Shown: positions 20,461-28,440 of the stretch, one piece after another
Position numbering within the stretch: the first letter of the stretch is position 1
How the letters are laid out: each line of letters starts with the position of its first letter
DNA from: a virus
IMG/VR virus record: IMGVR_UViG_3300035703_000268
Coordinates: 1-34,363 of that record
Strand: one strand, 5' to 3'
DNA length: 34,363 bases
The notes under the pieces: generated by a model
What the model saw: only the letters and a program-made list of their open reading frames with translations
Told to the model about the DNA's origin: nothing
Database searches by the model: none
Made by a program: the position numbers and the translations under genes

Positions 20461-21603
20461 ATGCCTAGCCCCGGCCCGACCGAAAACGAAGACGAGTTCA
20501 TCTCCCGTTGCATGAGCGACGAGGAGGCGATGTCTGATTTTCCCGATGAAGATCAGCGTTATGCCGTCTGCATTTCCAAGTGGGAAGGCAAGGCCGATGG
20601 GTTCTCTCCCAACGAGGCAATGGCACGAGAAGCCACACGCGGCCTTGAATGGCGCGATGAGTTCAGCCGTGGCGGCACCGAGATCGGCGTTGCCCGCGCC
20701 CGTGACATCAAGAATCGCCGCAACCTTTCACTCGATACAGTCAAGCGGATGGTATCCTACTTCGCCCGCCATGAGGTGGACAAGCAAGGTCAAGGCTGGT
20801 CTCCCGGCGAGGATGGCTATCCGTCCGCTGGTCGCATCGCCTGGGCGCTTTGGGGCGGTGATCCTGGCCGCTCATGGGCCAACGCAATAGTTCGCAGAGA
20901 AGAGGGCGACAAGTTCATGTCCGAACCGATCCAGCATAAGAACGTATCCCTCACGCTCAAGCGCGAACCGGATCAAGATGGCGTCTTCGAAGGCTATGCC
21001 TCGGTGTTCGGCGTTGTCGATCAGGGAATGGATGTGGTCGAACGCGGTGCATTCCGCAAATCGCTCGGTTCTCGCAAAGTCAAGATGCTGTGGCAGCACG
21101 ATATGAGCCAGCCCATTGGCGTCTGGGATGACATCTATGAGGACGAGCGTGGCCTTTTTGTCCGTGGCCGTCTGCTCAAGGAAGTAGAAAAAGGCCGCGA
21201 GGCAATGGCGCTTCTCCGCGCCGGGGCCATCGATTCAATGTCGATCGGCTATCGCACAATGGAAGCCATCCCGGAAGGTGATGGCCGTGTTCGCAAGCTG
21301 ATGGAAGTGGACCTATTCGAGATCAGCCTTGTGACGTTCCCGATGCTTCCCGATGCAAAGGTGACAAACGTCAAGTCGATCACCACTGAAAGAGATTTCG
21401 AGCGTTTCCTGCGTGAAGCCGGATACTCTCGTAAAGAGGCCGTGGCTCTTACTCTCCACGGATTCAAAGCCCTACAGAGACAGCGGGACGCTGGCGATGA
21501 AGAGGCCGTAATCGAGGGCGTAGATGCCCTTTTACAGTCACTGTCAAAGCTAAAGGAATCCCTGCATGTCAGAGGAAATCAAGAAGGCCATCGGCGCGGT
21601 TGA
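20461..21603 (+). CDS. HK97-type prohead protease with a 150-residue N-terminal extension
   Basis: 380 residues, long for this family (about 200-230). Protease domain from about 155: FEGYASVFGVVDQGMDVVERGAF, in parts, then KMLWQHD (H213), IDSMSIGY (probable nucleophile S261, with S259 near) and VDLFEISLVTFP (E287). It cleaves capsid delta domains and itself. The extension has two parts, DEFISRCMSDEEAMSDFPDE (11-30) and a basic module GGTEIGVARARDIKNRRNLS (71-90) … GYPSAGRIAWALWGGD (119-134). An internal ATG at 20917 with AGAGGG upstream could yield a short protease (228 residues). Confidence 0.9.
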   Translation: MPSPGPTENEDEFISRCMSDEEAMSDFPDEDQRYAVCISKWEGKADGFSPNEAMAREATRGLEWRDEFSRGGTEIGVARARDIKNRRNLSLDTVKRMVSYFARHEVDKQGQGWSPGEDGYPSAGRIAWALWGGDPGRSWANAIVRREEGDKFMSEPIQHKNVSLTLKREPDQDGVFEGYASVFGVVDQGMDVVERGAFRKSLGSRKVKMLWQHDMSQPIGVWDDIYEDERGLFVRGRLLKEVEKGREAMALLRAGAIDSMSIGYRTMEAIPEGDGRVRKLMEVDLFEISLVTFPMLPDAKVTNVKSITTERDFERFLREAGYSRKEAVALTLHGFKALQRQRDAGDEEAVIEGVDALLQSLSKLKESLHVRGNQEGHRRG

Positions 21604-22861
21604 CGCGCTGCACGCCGGATTCGAAGAGTTCAAGAAGGCCAACGACGAGCGCCTTGCCCAGATCGAGAAGAAGGGCAGCGCCGATGTCGTGACCGAGGCC
21701 AAGCTGCAGAAGATCGAAGCCGATCTTGAGAAGGCCCAGAAGATCGCTGACGAGGCCGTTCTGGCTTCCAAGCGTCAGTCCCGCATCGTCACCGATGAGC
21801 GTGGCGAAGTGGTCGACCTCGACCGCAAGGCTCAGGAGTGGGCCTCCATGAACGCCCGCCGCCGTGGCGCTGTTGTCGGTTCCTTCGGCGCTGCCGATAT
21901 GGACGGCTACAAAACCGCGTTCGACACCTTCCTCCGCAAGGGCGAGGAAGTCATGGGACCGGAAGAGCGCAAGGCTCTCTCAGTTGGCACCGATCCCGAT
22001 GGTGGCTATGTGGTCAATCCCGACCTCTCTGGCCGTATCGTGATGAAGGTCTTCGAGAGCAGCCCGATGCGTGCATACGCTTCGGTCCAGGTCATCTCCT
22101 CGGATGCCCTCGAAGGTCTGTTCGACCTCAACGAAGCCTCCTCGGGCTGGGTTGGCGAAACGGACAGCCGTCCTGAGACCAACACGCCGCAGCTTGGCAA
22201 GTGGCGCATTCCTGCCCACGAACTCTATGCGAAGCCAAAGGCTACGCAGAAGCTGCTCGATGACGCCTCGATCAACATGGAAGCATGGCTTGCTTCTAAG
22301 GTTGCCGAGAAGTTTGCCCGTGACGAGGCCAACGCCTTCGTTGTCGGCAATGGCGTCAACAAGCCCCGTGGCTTCCTGACCTTCCCGTCTGGCACCACAC
22401 TCCCCGGCACCATCGAGCGTTTCGATACCGGCGTGAACGGCGCATTTGCTGCCGCTCCGAACGGTGGCGATGTTCTCATTAACGCGCTCTATGGCCTCAA
22501 GCAGCAGTACCGCGCCAACGCAACCTGGTTCATGAACCGCGCCACGCTCAAGCTGACGCGCAAGCTCAAGGACACGGACGGCGCTTATCTGTGGTCTCCC
22601 GGCATCGCTGCCGGTCAGCCCGCGTCGCTGCTCGGCTATCCGGTCGCGTCCTTCGAGGATATGCCCGATCCGGCCACGGACTCGCTCTCCATCGCTGTTG
22701 GCGATATGCGCGAAGCCTATCAGATCGTGGACCGCCTCGGCATCCGCACTTTGCGCGATCCCTACTCCGCCAAGCCCTACGTTGAGTTCTATACCACGAA
22801 GCGCGTCGGCGGCGATGTCGTGAACTTCGAGGCCATCAAGCTGATCGAGTTTACCTCGTAA
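21566..22861 (+). CDS. Major capsid protein, HK97 fold
   Basis: 431 residues. Residues 1 to about 136 are the charged coiled-coil delta/scaffold domain (LQKIEADLEKAQKIADEA). Cleavage is expected near EERKALSVGTDPDGG, after which GYVVNPDLSGRI starts the mature fold. Landmarks are SSPMRAYASV, the ETDSRPETNTPQLGK loop, KATQKLLDDASINMEAWL and the C-terminal AKPYVEFYTTKRVGGDV. Starts 38 bp inside the protease gene, with AAGGAATCC upstream. Codons are strongly biased to C/G-ending forms, as expected of the most abundant protein. Confidence 0.95.
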   Translation: MSEEIKKAIGAVDALHAGFEEFKKANDERLAQIEKKGSADVVTEAKLQKIEADLEKAQKIADEAVLASKRQSRIVTDERGEVVDLDRKAQEWASMNARRRGAVVGSFGAADMDGYKTAFDTFLRKGEEVMGPEERKALSVGTDPDGGYVVNPDLSGRIVMKVFESSPMRAYASVQVISSDALEGLFDLNEASSGWVGETDSRPETNTPQLGKWRIPAHELYAKPKATQKLLDDASINMEAWLASKVAEKFARDEANAFVVGNGVNKPRGFLTFPSGTTLPGTIERFDTGVNGAFAAAPNGGDVLINALYGLKQQYRANATWFMNRATLKLTRKLKDTDGAYLWSPGIAAGQPASLLGYPVASFEDMPDPATDSLSIAVGDMREAYQIVDRLGIRTLRDPYSAKPYVEFYTTKRVGGDVVNFEAIKLIEFTS

Positions 22862-22870
22862 TGCACTAAC

Positions 22871-22896
22871 GCGGGGCGGCAATAACGCCGCTCCGC
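22871..22896 (+). terminator. Strong hairpin directly after the capsid gene
   Basis: Ten-bp stem GCGGGGCGGC (22871-22880) / GCCGCTCCGC (22887-22896) with one G-U pair and an AATAAC loop. No U-run follows, so mRNA stabilisation or processing that sets high capsid expression is more likely than full termination. Confidence 0.5.
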
Positions 22897-22924
22897 AACC
22901 ACGCCGATAAGAAGGATTCTTGAG

Positions 22925-23368
22925 ATGCGTGATATGCTTTCTAACAAGCAGGTTGTCCTGCTTGGCACCGTGACCCTCTCTGGCACCACGCCGGGAGCCA
23001 CCTCCTGGGTTGATACGCGCGGCTTTGATGCCGTCACCCTGATGCTTGCCACCGACACCGTGACCGATGCTGGCGCTGCCGCCGGTTTTACCTTCACGGT
23101 TCAGCACTCCGACACGACTGCGGCGGCTGACGCTGCGGCTATCGTCGCGGCTGATTCGGTCAATGGCACGATTGCTCTGTCTGTTACTGCCGATGGCGAT
23201 GACAACAAGATCATCGGCGGCATTGGCTACAAGGGCAGCAAGCGTTACGTTCGTATGAACGGCGTTGGCACCCTTGCCACCGATGCGACCGTCAAGGTCT
23301 ACGGCATCCTCAATGTGCCGCACCGCGCTGCTACCACGTTTGTCGGCAGCAACGTGGCCGCTACTTAA
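22925..23368 (+). CDS. Probable capsid-associated (decoration-type) protein
   Basis: 147 residues, AAGGA eleven bases before ATG 22925. Low-charge, Thr/Val/Ala-rich and beta-like throughout (VVLLGTVTLSGTTPGATSWV, then TFTVQHSDTTAAADAAAI, and GSKRYVRMNGVGTLATD). No known catalytic motif. Position between capsid and connector genes, composition and high-expression codon use suggest a structural protein, perhaps a capsid decoration or head fibre base. Its family is not recognised. A terminator follows 7 bp after the stop. Confidence 0.68.
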   Translation: MRDMLSNKQVVLLGTVTLSGTTPGATSWVDTRGFDAVTLMLATDTVTDAGAAAGFTFTVQHSDTTAAADAAAIVAADSVNGTIALSVTADGDDNKIIGGIGYKGSKRYVRMNGVGTLATDATVKVYGILNVPHRAATTFVGSNVAAT

Positions 23369-23375
23369 TAGGATC

Positions 23376-23402
23376 GGGAGCGAGTTTCGGCTCGCTCCCT
23401 TT
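23376..23402 (+). terminator. Rho-independent terminator after the decoration-type gene
   Basis: Perfect 9-bp stem GGGAGCGAG (23376-23384) / CTCGCTCCC (23391-23399), loop TTTCGG, followed by TTT CC GTTT. It separates the capsid unit from the AT-rich insert. Confidence 0.78.
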
Positions 23403-23435
23403 CCGTTTCATCATCAATAATACAGGCGGAAGCGC

Positions 23436-23768
23436 ATGGCATCGCAAAGCATCAACTTCAAGCGCGGCGATACATTTAGCCTGACATGCACAAGAAAAGA
23501 TGGCTCAGGTAGCCCGATCAATCTGACCGGATACACTATCACGTCAACCGCTAAAGTCGGCACGTCTTTTTCTGATGTTCTTACTGTTACAATAATCAAT
23601 GCCGCCGCAGGAATATTTACGCTTACCGAGACAGCAGCAAATACAGCAACTTGGCCTATCAGTTCAGATGCTTCGATCATGTATTGTGATGTGCAATTTG
23701 TTCTGTCTGGCGTAGTGAAAAGCAGTGAAACCTTTATCATCAATGTGATTGAGGACATCACTACATGA
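23436..23768 (+). CDS. Small beta-rich protein (Ig/BppU-like), start of AT-rich insert
   Basis: 110 residues. SINFKRGDTFSLTCTRKDGSG and INLTGYTITSTAKVG, then IFTLTETAANTATWP and a closing VVKSSETFIINVIEDI suggest an Ig-like or baseplate-upper-protein N-terminal-like beta sandwich. Codon use differs from the capsid gene (ATA, AGA, ACA and T-ending codons are common). ATGA overlap with the next gene. A host-surface or capsid-fibre anchoring role fits the partner but is inferred. Confidence 0.6.
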   Translation: MASQSINFKRGDTFSLTCTRKDGSGSPINLTGYTITSTAKVGTSFSDVLTVTIINAAAGIFTLTETAANTATWPISSDASIMYCDVQFVLSGVVKSSETFIINVIEDITT

Positions 23769-25144
23769 GCGTTTTAGAGGTAAGCTCATGCTCGCAGCAA
23801 ATAACTCTATCAGTGTTTGAAAATTCATCGATAGATCTACTGGATCAATTCGATGGTCAGTCTATCACGATACCAGTTTGCCCGGATAATTTAGTACTCG
23901 ATTTTGGGTTTGATTACTCTCCATCGTATTTATTTGCGGCAGGAGAGCAGGGCGTTTGGTACGATCCGTCTGACTTTTCAACGATGTTTCAAGACGCTTC
24001 TGGTACAATCCCAGTAACGGTTATAGAGCAGCCTGTTGGCAGAATTCTTGATAAGTCTGGAAGAGGCAATCATGCATCTCAGGTAACTTCTGCATCTCGA
24101 CCAATATTGAGCGCCAGAATAAATCTGCTGACACAGACCAACAATATTGTTGCAGCGACATGGCCGACCCAGTTCATAACTAACGCGACCAGAACAAATG
24201 CAAGTTTGTCCGTAACGACAAACGAAGGTTTTGTTTATATACGAGCTTCGTCGTCAAACACTCTTGCGGCAACACAGCATATCGCATCTTTTGATGTCGT
24301 GTGTGACACAACTGTAGCAAATGTTCCATTCCGCGTAACATTTGGCACCGGAGCAGGATCGGCTCTTGTTTCTCTCACAGCTGGAATAACGCAACGTGTA
24401 AGCATTACATTTACGCCGCAAGCGACAAGCAACAATTTCGCTATTGGATTGGACGCAAGAAATGCCGTTGTTCCGGGTGGGTCGAACGAAACAGGCTACA
24501 TCGTCACGATTTCTAACCCTGATTTTCGTTCAATTAACGAAAATATTGGCATTCCTGTCTATCAAAGAGTCACCACTAGCACGGATTACGACGTAACAGG
24601 GTTCCCTTATTACCTGCGATTTGATGGCACGGATGACGGCCTTGTAACGGCCAGCGTTAATTTTAGCGCGACCAACAAAATGAACGTATTCGCAGGAATG
24701 CTGAAATTAAGCGACGCGGCGCAAGCCGTTGTCGTTGAACTTGGCGCGCCAGCAGCGACAGGCCTATTCACGTTACAAGCACCGTCAACATCGCCGGGTA
24801 CCAATAAATATCTGTACACCCAAAGTGGTTCCGCCGCCGCCGCGTTGTCTTCTCTTGTAGGGTCTCAATATAACGCCCCACAGACCAGCGTGTTTACCGG
24901 ATACGGCGACATTGCTGCGGACGTAAACATCAGCCGCCTCAATGGTACGCAAGTGTCGTCGTCTGCGACTGATCAGGGAACAGGCAATTTTTCCAACGCG
25001 GTGTTGAATATCGGGCGGCGTAACAACGCGACGCTCCCATTCAACGGGCGGCTTTATTCGTTGATTATCTGCGGAGCGGCGCTCACCACCACTCAAATTA
25101 CGGACACAGAAACTTGGGTCAACGGCAAGACGATGGCATACTGA
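23765..25144 (+). CDS. LamG/concanavalin-like structural protein (possible head fibre or adhesin)
   Basis: 459 residues. The phrase GVWYDPSDFSTMFQDASGTI (about 64-83), followed by PVGRILDKSGRGNHASQ, is common in phage fibre-like proteins. The second half has a laminin-G-like sandwich: YYLRFDGTDDGLVTA (about 279-293) and, near the end, ADVNISRLNGTQV … NIGRRNNATLPFNGRLYSLI. Such domains usually bind carbohydrate. The composition is AT-rich compared with flanking genes, which suggests separate acquisition. It sits between the capsid and connector genes, not with tail fibres, so a capsid-surface location is plausible. Confidence 0.7.
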   Translation: MSVLEVSSCSQQITLSVFENSSIDLLDQFDGQSITIPVCPDNLVLDFGFDYSPSYLFAAGEQGVWYDPSDFSTMFQDASGTIPVTVIEQPVGRILDKSGRGNHASQVTSASRPILSARINLLTQTNNIVAATWPTQFITNATRTNASLSVTTNEGFVYIRASSSNTLAATQHIASFDVVCDTTVANVPFRVTFGTGAGSALVSLTAGITQRVSITFTPQATSNNFAIGLDARNAVVPGGSNETGYIVTISNPDFRSINENIGIPVYQRVTTSTDYDVTGFPYYLRFDGTDDGLVTASVNFSATNKMNVFAGMLKLSDAAQAVVVELGAPAATGLFTLQAPSTSPGTNKYLYTQSGSAAAALSSLVGSQYNAPQTSVFTGYGDIAADVNISRLNGTQVSSSATDQGTGNFSNAVLNIGRRNNATLPFNGRLYSLIICGAALTTTQITDTETWVNGKTMAY

Positions 25145-25554
25145 TGAATTACATCTTCCGCACTCTCATTGTTCCGGCTGACAGCGTTCAGTTGGCCTGC
25201 GCCATCGCAACATCCTTTGGCCCCGGCGGCGAAGGTATGTGGACCACACCCTTGGCTGCATCCGGCCTAGACCCCGCATCTCACTACATCTCATCGGGCT
25301 ATGTGCCGCCCGAGTATGGGTATCTTGTGCCGCTACAGGTCTGGGCACTTGATGGAGATAGCAACTGGGCGCTGGTTAGCAGCGAACCCGGAGATCCAGT
25401 AGCAGTCTACACGGCGGCTACGGCGCAGGGCGTTGTTTGCACGCAGGAGGACATAGACAACCTTTTTGCAACGGTTGATGTTACAGAACAAGAACCGTTT
25501 GTGGCAATAGGTCGCTTGGGTCTGACCATCATCAACCCTCCAATGGATATATAA
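25144..25554 (+). CDS. Unknown protein following the LamG-like protein
   Basis: 136 residues from ATG 25144, which overlaps the preceding stop by one base (TGATG). NYIFRTLIVPADSVQLACAI, then a Gly/Pro-rich GPGGEGMWTTPLAASG, HYISSGYVPPEYGYLVPLQV and an acidic end (TQEDIDNLFATVDVTEQEPF). Small acidic proteins that follow fibre genes can be assembly helpers, but no family is recognised here. Codon usage is nearer to that of the phage core than to the LamG-like gene. Confidence 0.6.
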   Translation: MNYIFRTLIVPADSVQLACAIATSFGPGGEGMWTTPLAASGLDPASHYISSGYVPPEYGYLVPLQVWALDGDSNWALVSSEPGDPVAVYTAATAQGVVCTQEDIDNLFATVDVTEQEPFVAIGRLGLTIINPPMDI

Positions 25555-25555
25555 G

Positions 25556-25750
25556 ATGAAAGCAACTCTTCTCCATGATTATGCGTGCGCCCCAGAGGGG
25601 CATACGATCTTAAAGTTCAAAGCCGGAACAACCATCGAAAGCCCTATTGCAGAAATGGCAATAGCCGATGGCGTAGCAATTGAAATTCAGTCAATCTCTG
25701 ATCTGGAAACCAAGATCGAGACGCCAAAAAAGAGAGCCAAGAAAGGTTAA
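25556..25750 (+). CDS. Small protein upstream of the connector gene
   Basis: Sixty-four residues. Pattern KATLLHDYACAPEGHTILKF and AGTTIESPIAEMAIADGVA resembles small phage proteins that open with a strand-loop '…rdfap.G…' and lie before the gp6/gp8-type connector in several phages. The end is basic (TPKKRAKKG). Begins 1 bp after the previous stop. Role unknown; probably structural or assembly-related by context. Confidence 0.62.
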   Translation: MKATLLHDYACAPEGHTILKFKAGTTIESPIAEMAIADGVAIEIQSISDLETKIETPKKRAKKG

Positions 25751-25753
25751 TCA

Positions 25754-26434
25754 ATGAGCCTTCGCGCCGCCGTTCCGCTTTATCAGTTCCGGGGTTCGGT
25801 TCTTACGTCCGCCCCTGCATCCGAGCCGGTGACGGCTGCGGAACTCCGAACGCATCTCCGGACTGATTCGACGGAACTTCCTGACGCTGAAGCTAATACG
25901 CTCATCACGGATGCTCGAACCGAGATCGAGAACATGACCGGCCTTGCGTTCATCACGCAGTCATGGCGGCTCTCGCTTGATCGCTGGCCCGCTGGTGGTG
26001 AGGCTTGGTGGGATGGCGTGCGCGAGATGTCGATCACAGAACTCTATCGCACCAGCACTATTCAAAGCCTTGCAATCCCGCGTTGGCCTCTTCAATCAAT
26101 CACATCGGTCACGGTCTATGACGAGGACAGCAACGCAACGGCCATCACGGTTGCCAATGTCTTCGACATTGACATCTATCAGACGCCTGGAAGGTTGACA
26201 CTCAAGCGGGGCCAGACTTGGCCGGTTGCTCTGCGTGCCAATAACGCCATCCAGATCATCTATGTGTCTGGATTCGCCAATGCAGCAGCAGTGCCTTCTC
26301 CAATGAAACGTGCCGTCAAGCAGCTTGCGGCTTTCCTCTATAGCAACCGTGGCGATGACTGCGATGCAAGTGATGCCTATGACGCATCCGGCGCTTCGGT
26401 CATTATGGCTCAATATAAGGCCATGAAGATATGA
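25754..26434 (+). CDS. Head-tail connector, phiE125 gp8 / HK97 gp6-like
   Basis: 226 residues. PVTAAELRTHLRTDSTELPD (about 23-42), ANTLITDARTEIENMTGLAF and QSWRLSLDRWP match the gp6-like connector core. IPRWPLQSITSVTVYDEDSN and PMKRAVKQLAAFLYSNRGD are the usual C-terminal landmarks of the phiE125 gp8 family. It should form the ring below the portal. ATGA overlap with the next gene. Confidence 0.9.
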   Translation: MSLRAAVPLYQFRGSVLTSAPASEPVTAAELRTHLRTDSTELPDAEANTLITDARTEIENMTGLAFITQSWRLSLDRWPAGGEAWWDGVREMSITELYRTSTIQSLAIPRWPLQSITSVTVYDEDSNATAITVANVFDIDIYQTPGRLTLKRGQTWPVALRANNAIQIIYVSGFANAAAVPSPMKRAVKQLAAFLYSNRGDDCDASDAYDASGASVIMAQYKAMKI

Positions 26435-27201
26435 CCTATCCCAGCAGTCTCGACATTGCGCGCGGACTGGCTTCGGGTTGTCGGTCGTTCAACAAGTTCG
26501 GGCGCAATATTGCCATCGGTTCCAACTTCACGCCTGTTACACGTTCCGGCTTCTATCGCACGCCGAAATGGCCGGATTCAGTTCTGCTCCGCATCAAGGC
26601 AGGTGGAAATGCGAACGATACGGCCAATGGTTCCGGCGGCAGAGAAGTCACGCTGATCGGTCTCAACCCTGCTGGGGAGCTGATAAGCGAAACACTTGCT
26701 ACGGCTGGCGCATCGGCAAGCGCAGCGACCACTCAGGCTTTCATGCGTTTGACCGATGCGTATGTATCCAAGTCTGGAACGTATGCAACGCAGACTGCCG
26801 GATCACATGCTTCAACAATCGTGATCGAAAATGCAGCTGGTGGAGAGGATTGGGCAACCATCGCAGATGGCGCACTAGGCCGTGGCAAGACTGAGATGGC
26901 CGTCTACACCACGCCGCGAGATCGGAGTGCTGCAATTCGCAATGTGACCATTTCTAGCGATGCCGACAAAAAGGCGAACATCGTTCTTTATAAGCGCGAA
27001 AATATCCGCGAAGCAGCGGCACCATATACCTCGATGCTGCTCGTGACCGAGTATCCGCAGAGTTCCGGCCTTATTGATGTTGTCTTCGATCCGCCGCTCT
27101 ACTTTCCGCCGCTGTGCGACTTCGGCTTCCTTGCAAACGTATCGGCCAGCACCGTTGACGTTTCCGTGAATATGGACATCGTGGAGTTCATTAGTCGATG
27201 A
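26431..27201 (+). CDS. Structural protein of the connector region
   Basis: 256 residues, starting in an ATGA overlap with the connector gene. Opening IARGLASGCRSFNKFGRN, then beta-rich blocks: REVTLIGLNPAGELISETLA (about 71-90), STIVIENAAGGEDWATIADG (about 128-147), NVTISSDADKKANIVLYKRE and a closing DVSVNMDIVEFISR. No catalytic motif. This looks like a virion protein that decorates the head or neck. It is conserved in position in some rhizobial and cyanophage-like genomes as far as can be recalled, with no function known. Confidence 0.65.
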   Translation: MTYPSSLDIARGLASGCRSFNKFGRNIAIGSNFTPVTRSGFYRTPKWPDSVLLRIKAGGNANDTANGSGGREVTLIGLNPAGELISETLATAGASASAATTQAFMRLTDAYVSKSGTYATQTAGSHASTIVIENAAGGEDWATIADGALGRGKTEMAVYTTPRDRSAAIRNVTISSDADKKANIVLYKRENIREAAAPYTSMLLVTEYPQSSGLIDVVFDPPLYFPPLCDFGFLANVSASTVDVSVNMDIVEFISR

Positions 27202-27545
27202 TGAAATGTTGCGACATGAATTCCGGCAAGCTGAAAGAGCCGGTGACATTTCAACGCCGCACCTTGACCAGCGACGGAGCAGGAGGCCAAACGGAATCCT
27301 GGGCCACCGTTTCCGGCGCACCAACTCGCGCCTATGTGGTGCCGGTTGGCGGCTCGGAGCGATTTGCCCATGACCGCACCGAGGCAACCGTTCGGTTGCG
27401 TCTTGTGGTTCGCTACACTTCAGCGTTGCTGGATTCCGACCGCGTGCAGATCAGGAACAAGATCCACAACATCCGGTTCATCGACAACATGGAGTTTGCC
27501 AACAAGTGGCTTCAGATCGACGTTGATGGCGGGGTTGCGGCCTGA
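27198..27545 (+). CDS. Head closure protein, SPP1 gp16-like head-tail adaptor
   Basis: 115 residues. SGKLKEPVTFQRRTLTSDGA (about 9-28), GGQTESWATVSGAPTRAYV and the end KIHNIRFIDNMEFANKWLQI match head-tail adaptors of the SPP1 gp16/HK97 gp7 type. Start in an ATGA overlap (two adjacent ATG codons, 27198 and 27201). It seals the connector after packaging and links to the tail. Stop TGA overlaps the next ATG by one base. Confidence 0.88.
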   Translation: MMKCCDMNSGKLKEPVTFQRRTLTSDGAGGQTESWATVSGAPTRAYVVPVGGSERFAHDRTEATVRLRLVVRYTSALLDSDRVQIRNKIHNIRFIDNMEFANKWLQIDVDGGVAA

Positions 27546-28015
27546 TGGCGTATCCTGATGTCAAGGTGGAGATCAAGGGGCTGAAAGAGGTCAACGCGGC
27601 CTTGCAAGCCTATGGGAAAGACCTTGGCAACTCTCTGGCTCTCATTGTCGATGCCACCGCCTTGGAAGCCGTCACGGACGTTCGCAAGGCCATACAGGGG
27701 CCACCGAAGACCGGCAGGGAATATGCCAGAGGCGTGAACAACGACAAGGTTCACCGCGCATCTGCTCCGGGGGAAGCACCGGCAACCGATACCGGCACAC
27801 TGGTCAATTCCATCTACAACGAAAGTCGTGGCAAGTACTCCAGAGCCATCGGAAGCCGTCTTGACTATGCCTATTACCTTGAGTTCGGCACCTTCAAGAT
27901 GGCGAAACGTCCGTCTTGGATTCCCGCCGTTGAGAGAGCGATTCCAAAGATGCTAAAACGGGTCGAGATTGCAATCGCCAAAGCCAAGGCACGCGCGGAG
28001 AAGACAACGAAATGA
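27545..28015 (+). CDS. HK97 gp10-like tail completion protein
   Basis: 156 residues. VEIKGLKEVNAALQAYGKDL (about 8-27), a helix with TDVRKAIQGPPKTG, ATDTGTLVNSIYNESRG (about 80-96), YAYYLEFGTFKMAKRPSWIP and a Lys/Ala-rich helical end. This is the usual gp10 family layout (including 'Y..lEfGT.km..rP'). It acts in joining heads and tails. ATGA overlap with the following gene. Confidence 0.9.
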   Translation: MAYPDVKVEIKGLKEVNAALQAYGKDLGNSLALIVDATALEAVTDVRKAIQGPPKTGREYARGVNNDKVHRASAPGEAPATDTGTLVNSIYNESRGKYSRAIGSRLDYAYYLEFGTFKMAKRPSWIPAVERAIPKMLKRVEIAIAKAKARAEKTTK

Positions 28016-28440
28016 AATCCGATGATCTTCAAACGGCAGTATACAACCGCCTTAACGATAGTGCCGTGACCAGCCTTCTCAGCACCTATTACAGCCCGCT
28101 CGTGGCGATCTTCACCGATGTCCCCCAGGCGGCTGACAGTGAGTTGGAATCGGCATTCCCGTTCATCACCATCGGGGCCGACACGATCAATCCGTTCGAC
28201 AGCAAAGATGATCTTGGCGGATCGGCAATCCTCCAGATCGACGTATGGGACCGTGCCGCATCCATGCTCGATCTGAAGACCGTAGTTGATGCCGTAGATG
28301 GCCGGATGCGCCGCCAGCCTCTTTCCATTGCGGGCGTCACGCACATCACCACCGAACTCGATTCTTGCAATTTCTCGCGCGATCCTGATGGCAAGACCAA
28401 GCGCGGCCTCATCTTGTACCGTGTATTGTGGATTGCATAG
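28012..28440 (+). CDS. DUF3168-like tail terminator/completion protein
   Basis: 142 residues. LQTAVYNRLNDSAVTSLLST (about 6-25), IFTDVPQAADSELESAFPFI, ILQIDVWDRAASMLDLKTVV and VDAVDGRMRRQPL follow the DUF3168 pattern (HK97 gp10/lambda gpU neighbours). It should cap the tail tube at the head-proximal end. Its last 15 bases contain the TTGTGG box of the promoter for the tail-tube genes. Stop TAG. Confidence 0.87.
   Translation: MKSDDLQTAVYNRLNDSAVTSLLSTYYSPLVAIFTDVPQAADSELESAFPFITIGADTINPFDSKDDLGGSAILQIDVWDRAASMLDLKTVVDAVDGRMRRQPLSIAGVTHITTELDSCNFSRDPDGKTKRGLILYRVLWIA

Noticed and set aside
21980-23323. 447-codon frame on the minus strand across the capsid gene
   Set aside because: It is fully antisense to the capsid and decoration-type genes, which have strong support. 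Long antisense frames are common where codons are G/C-ending. There is no start signal and no plausible operon.
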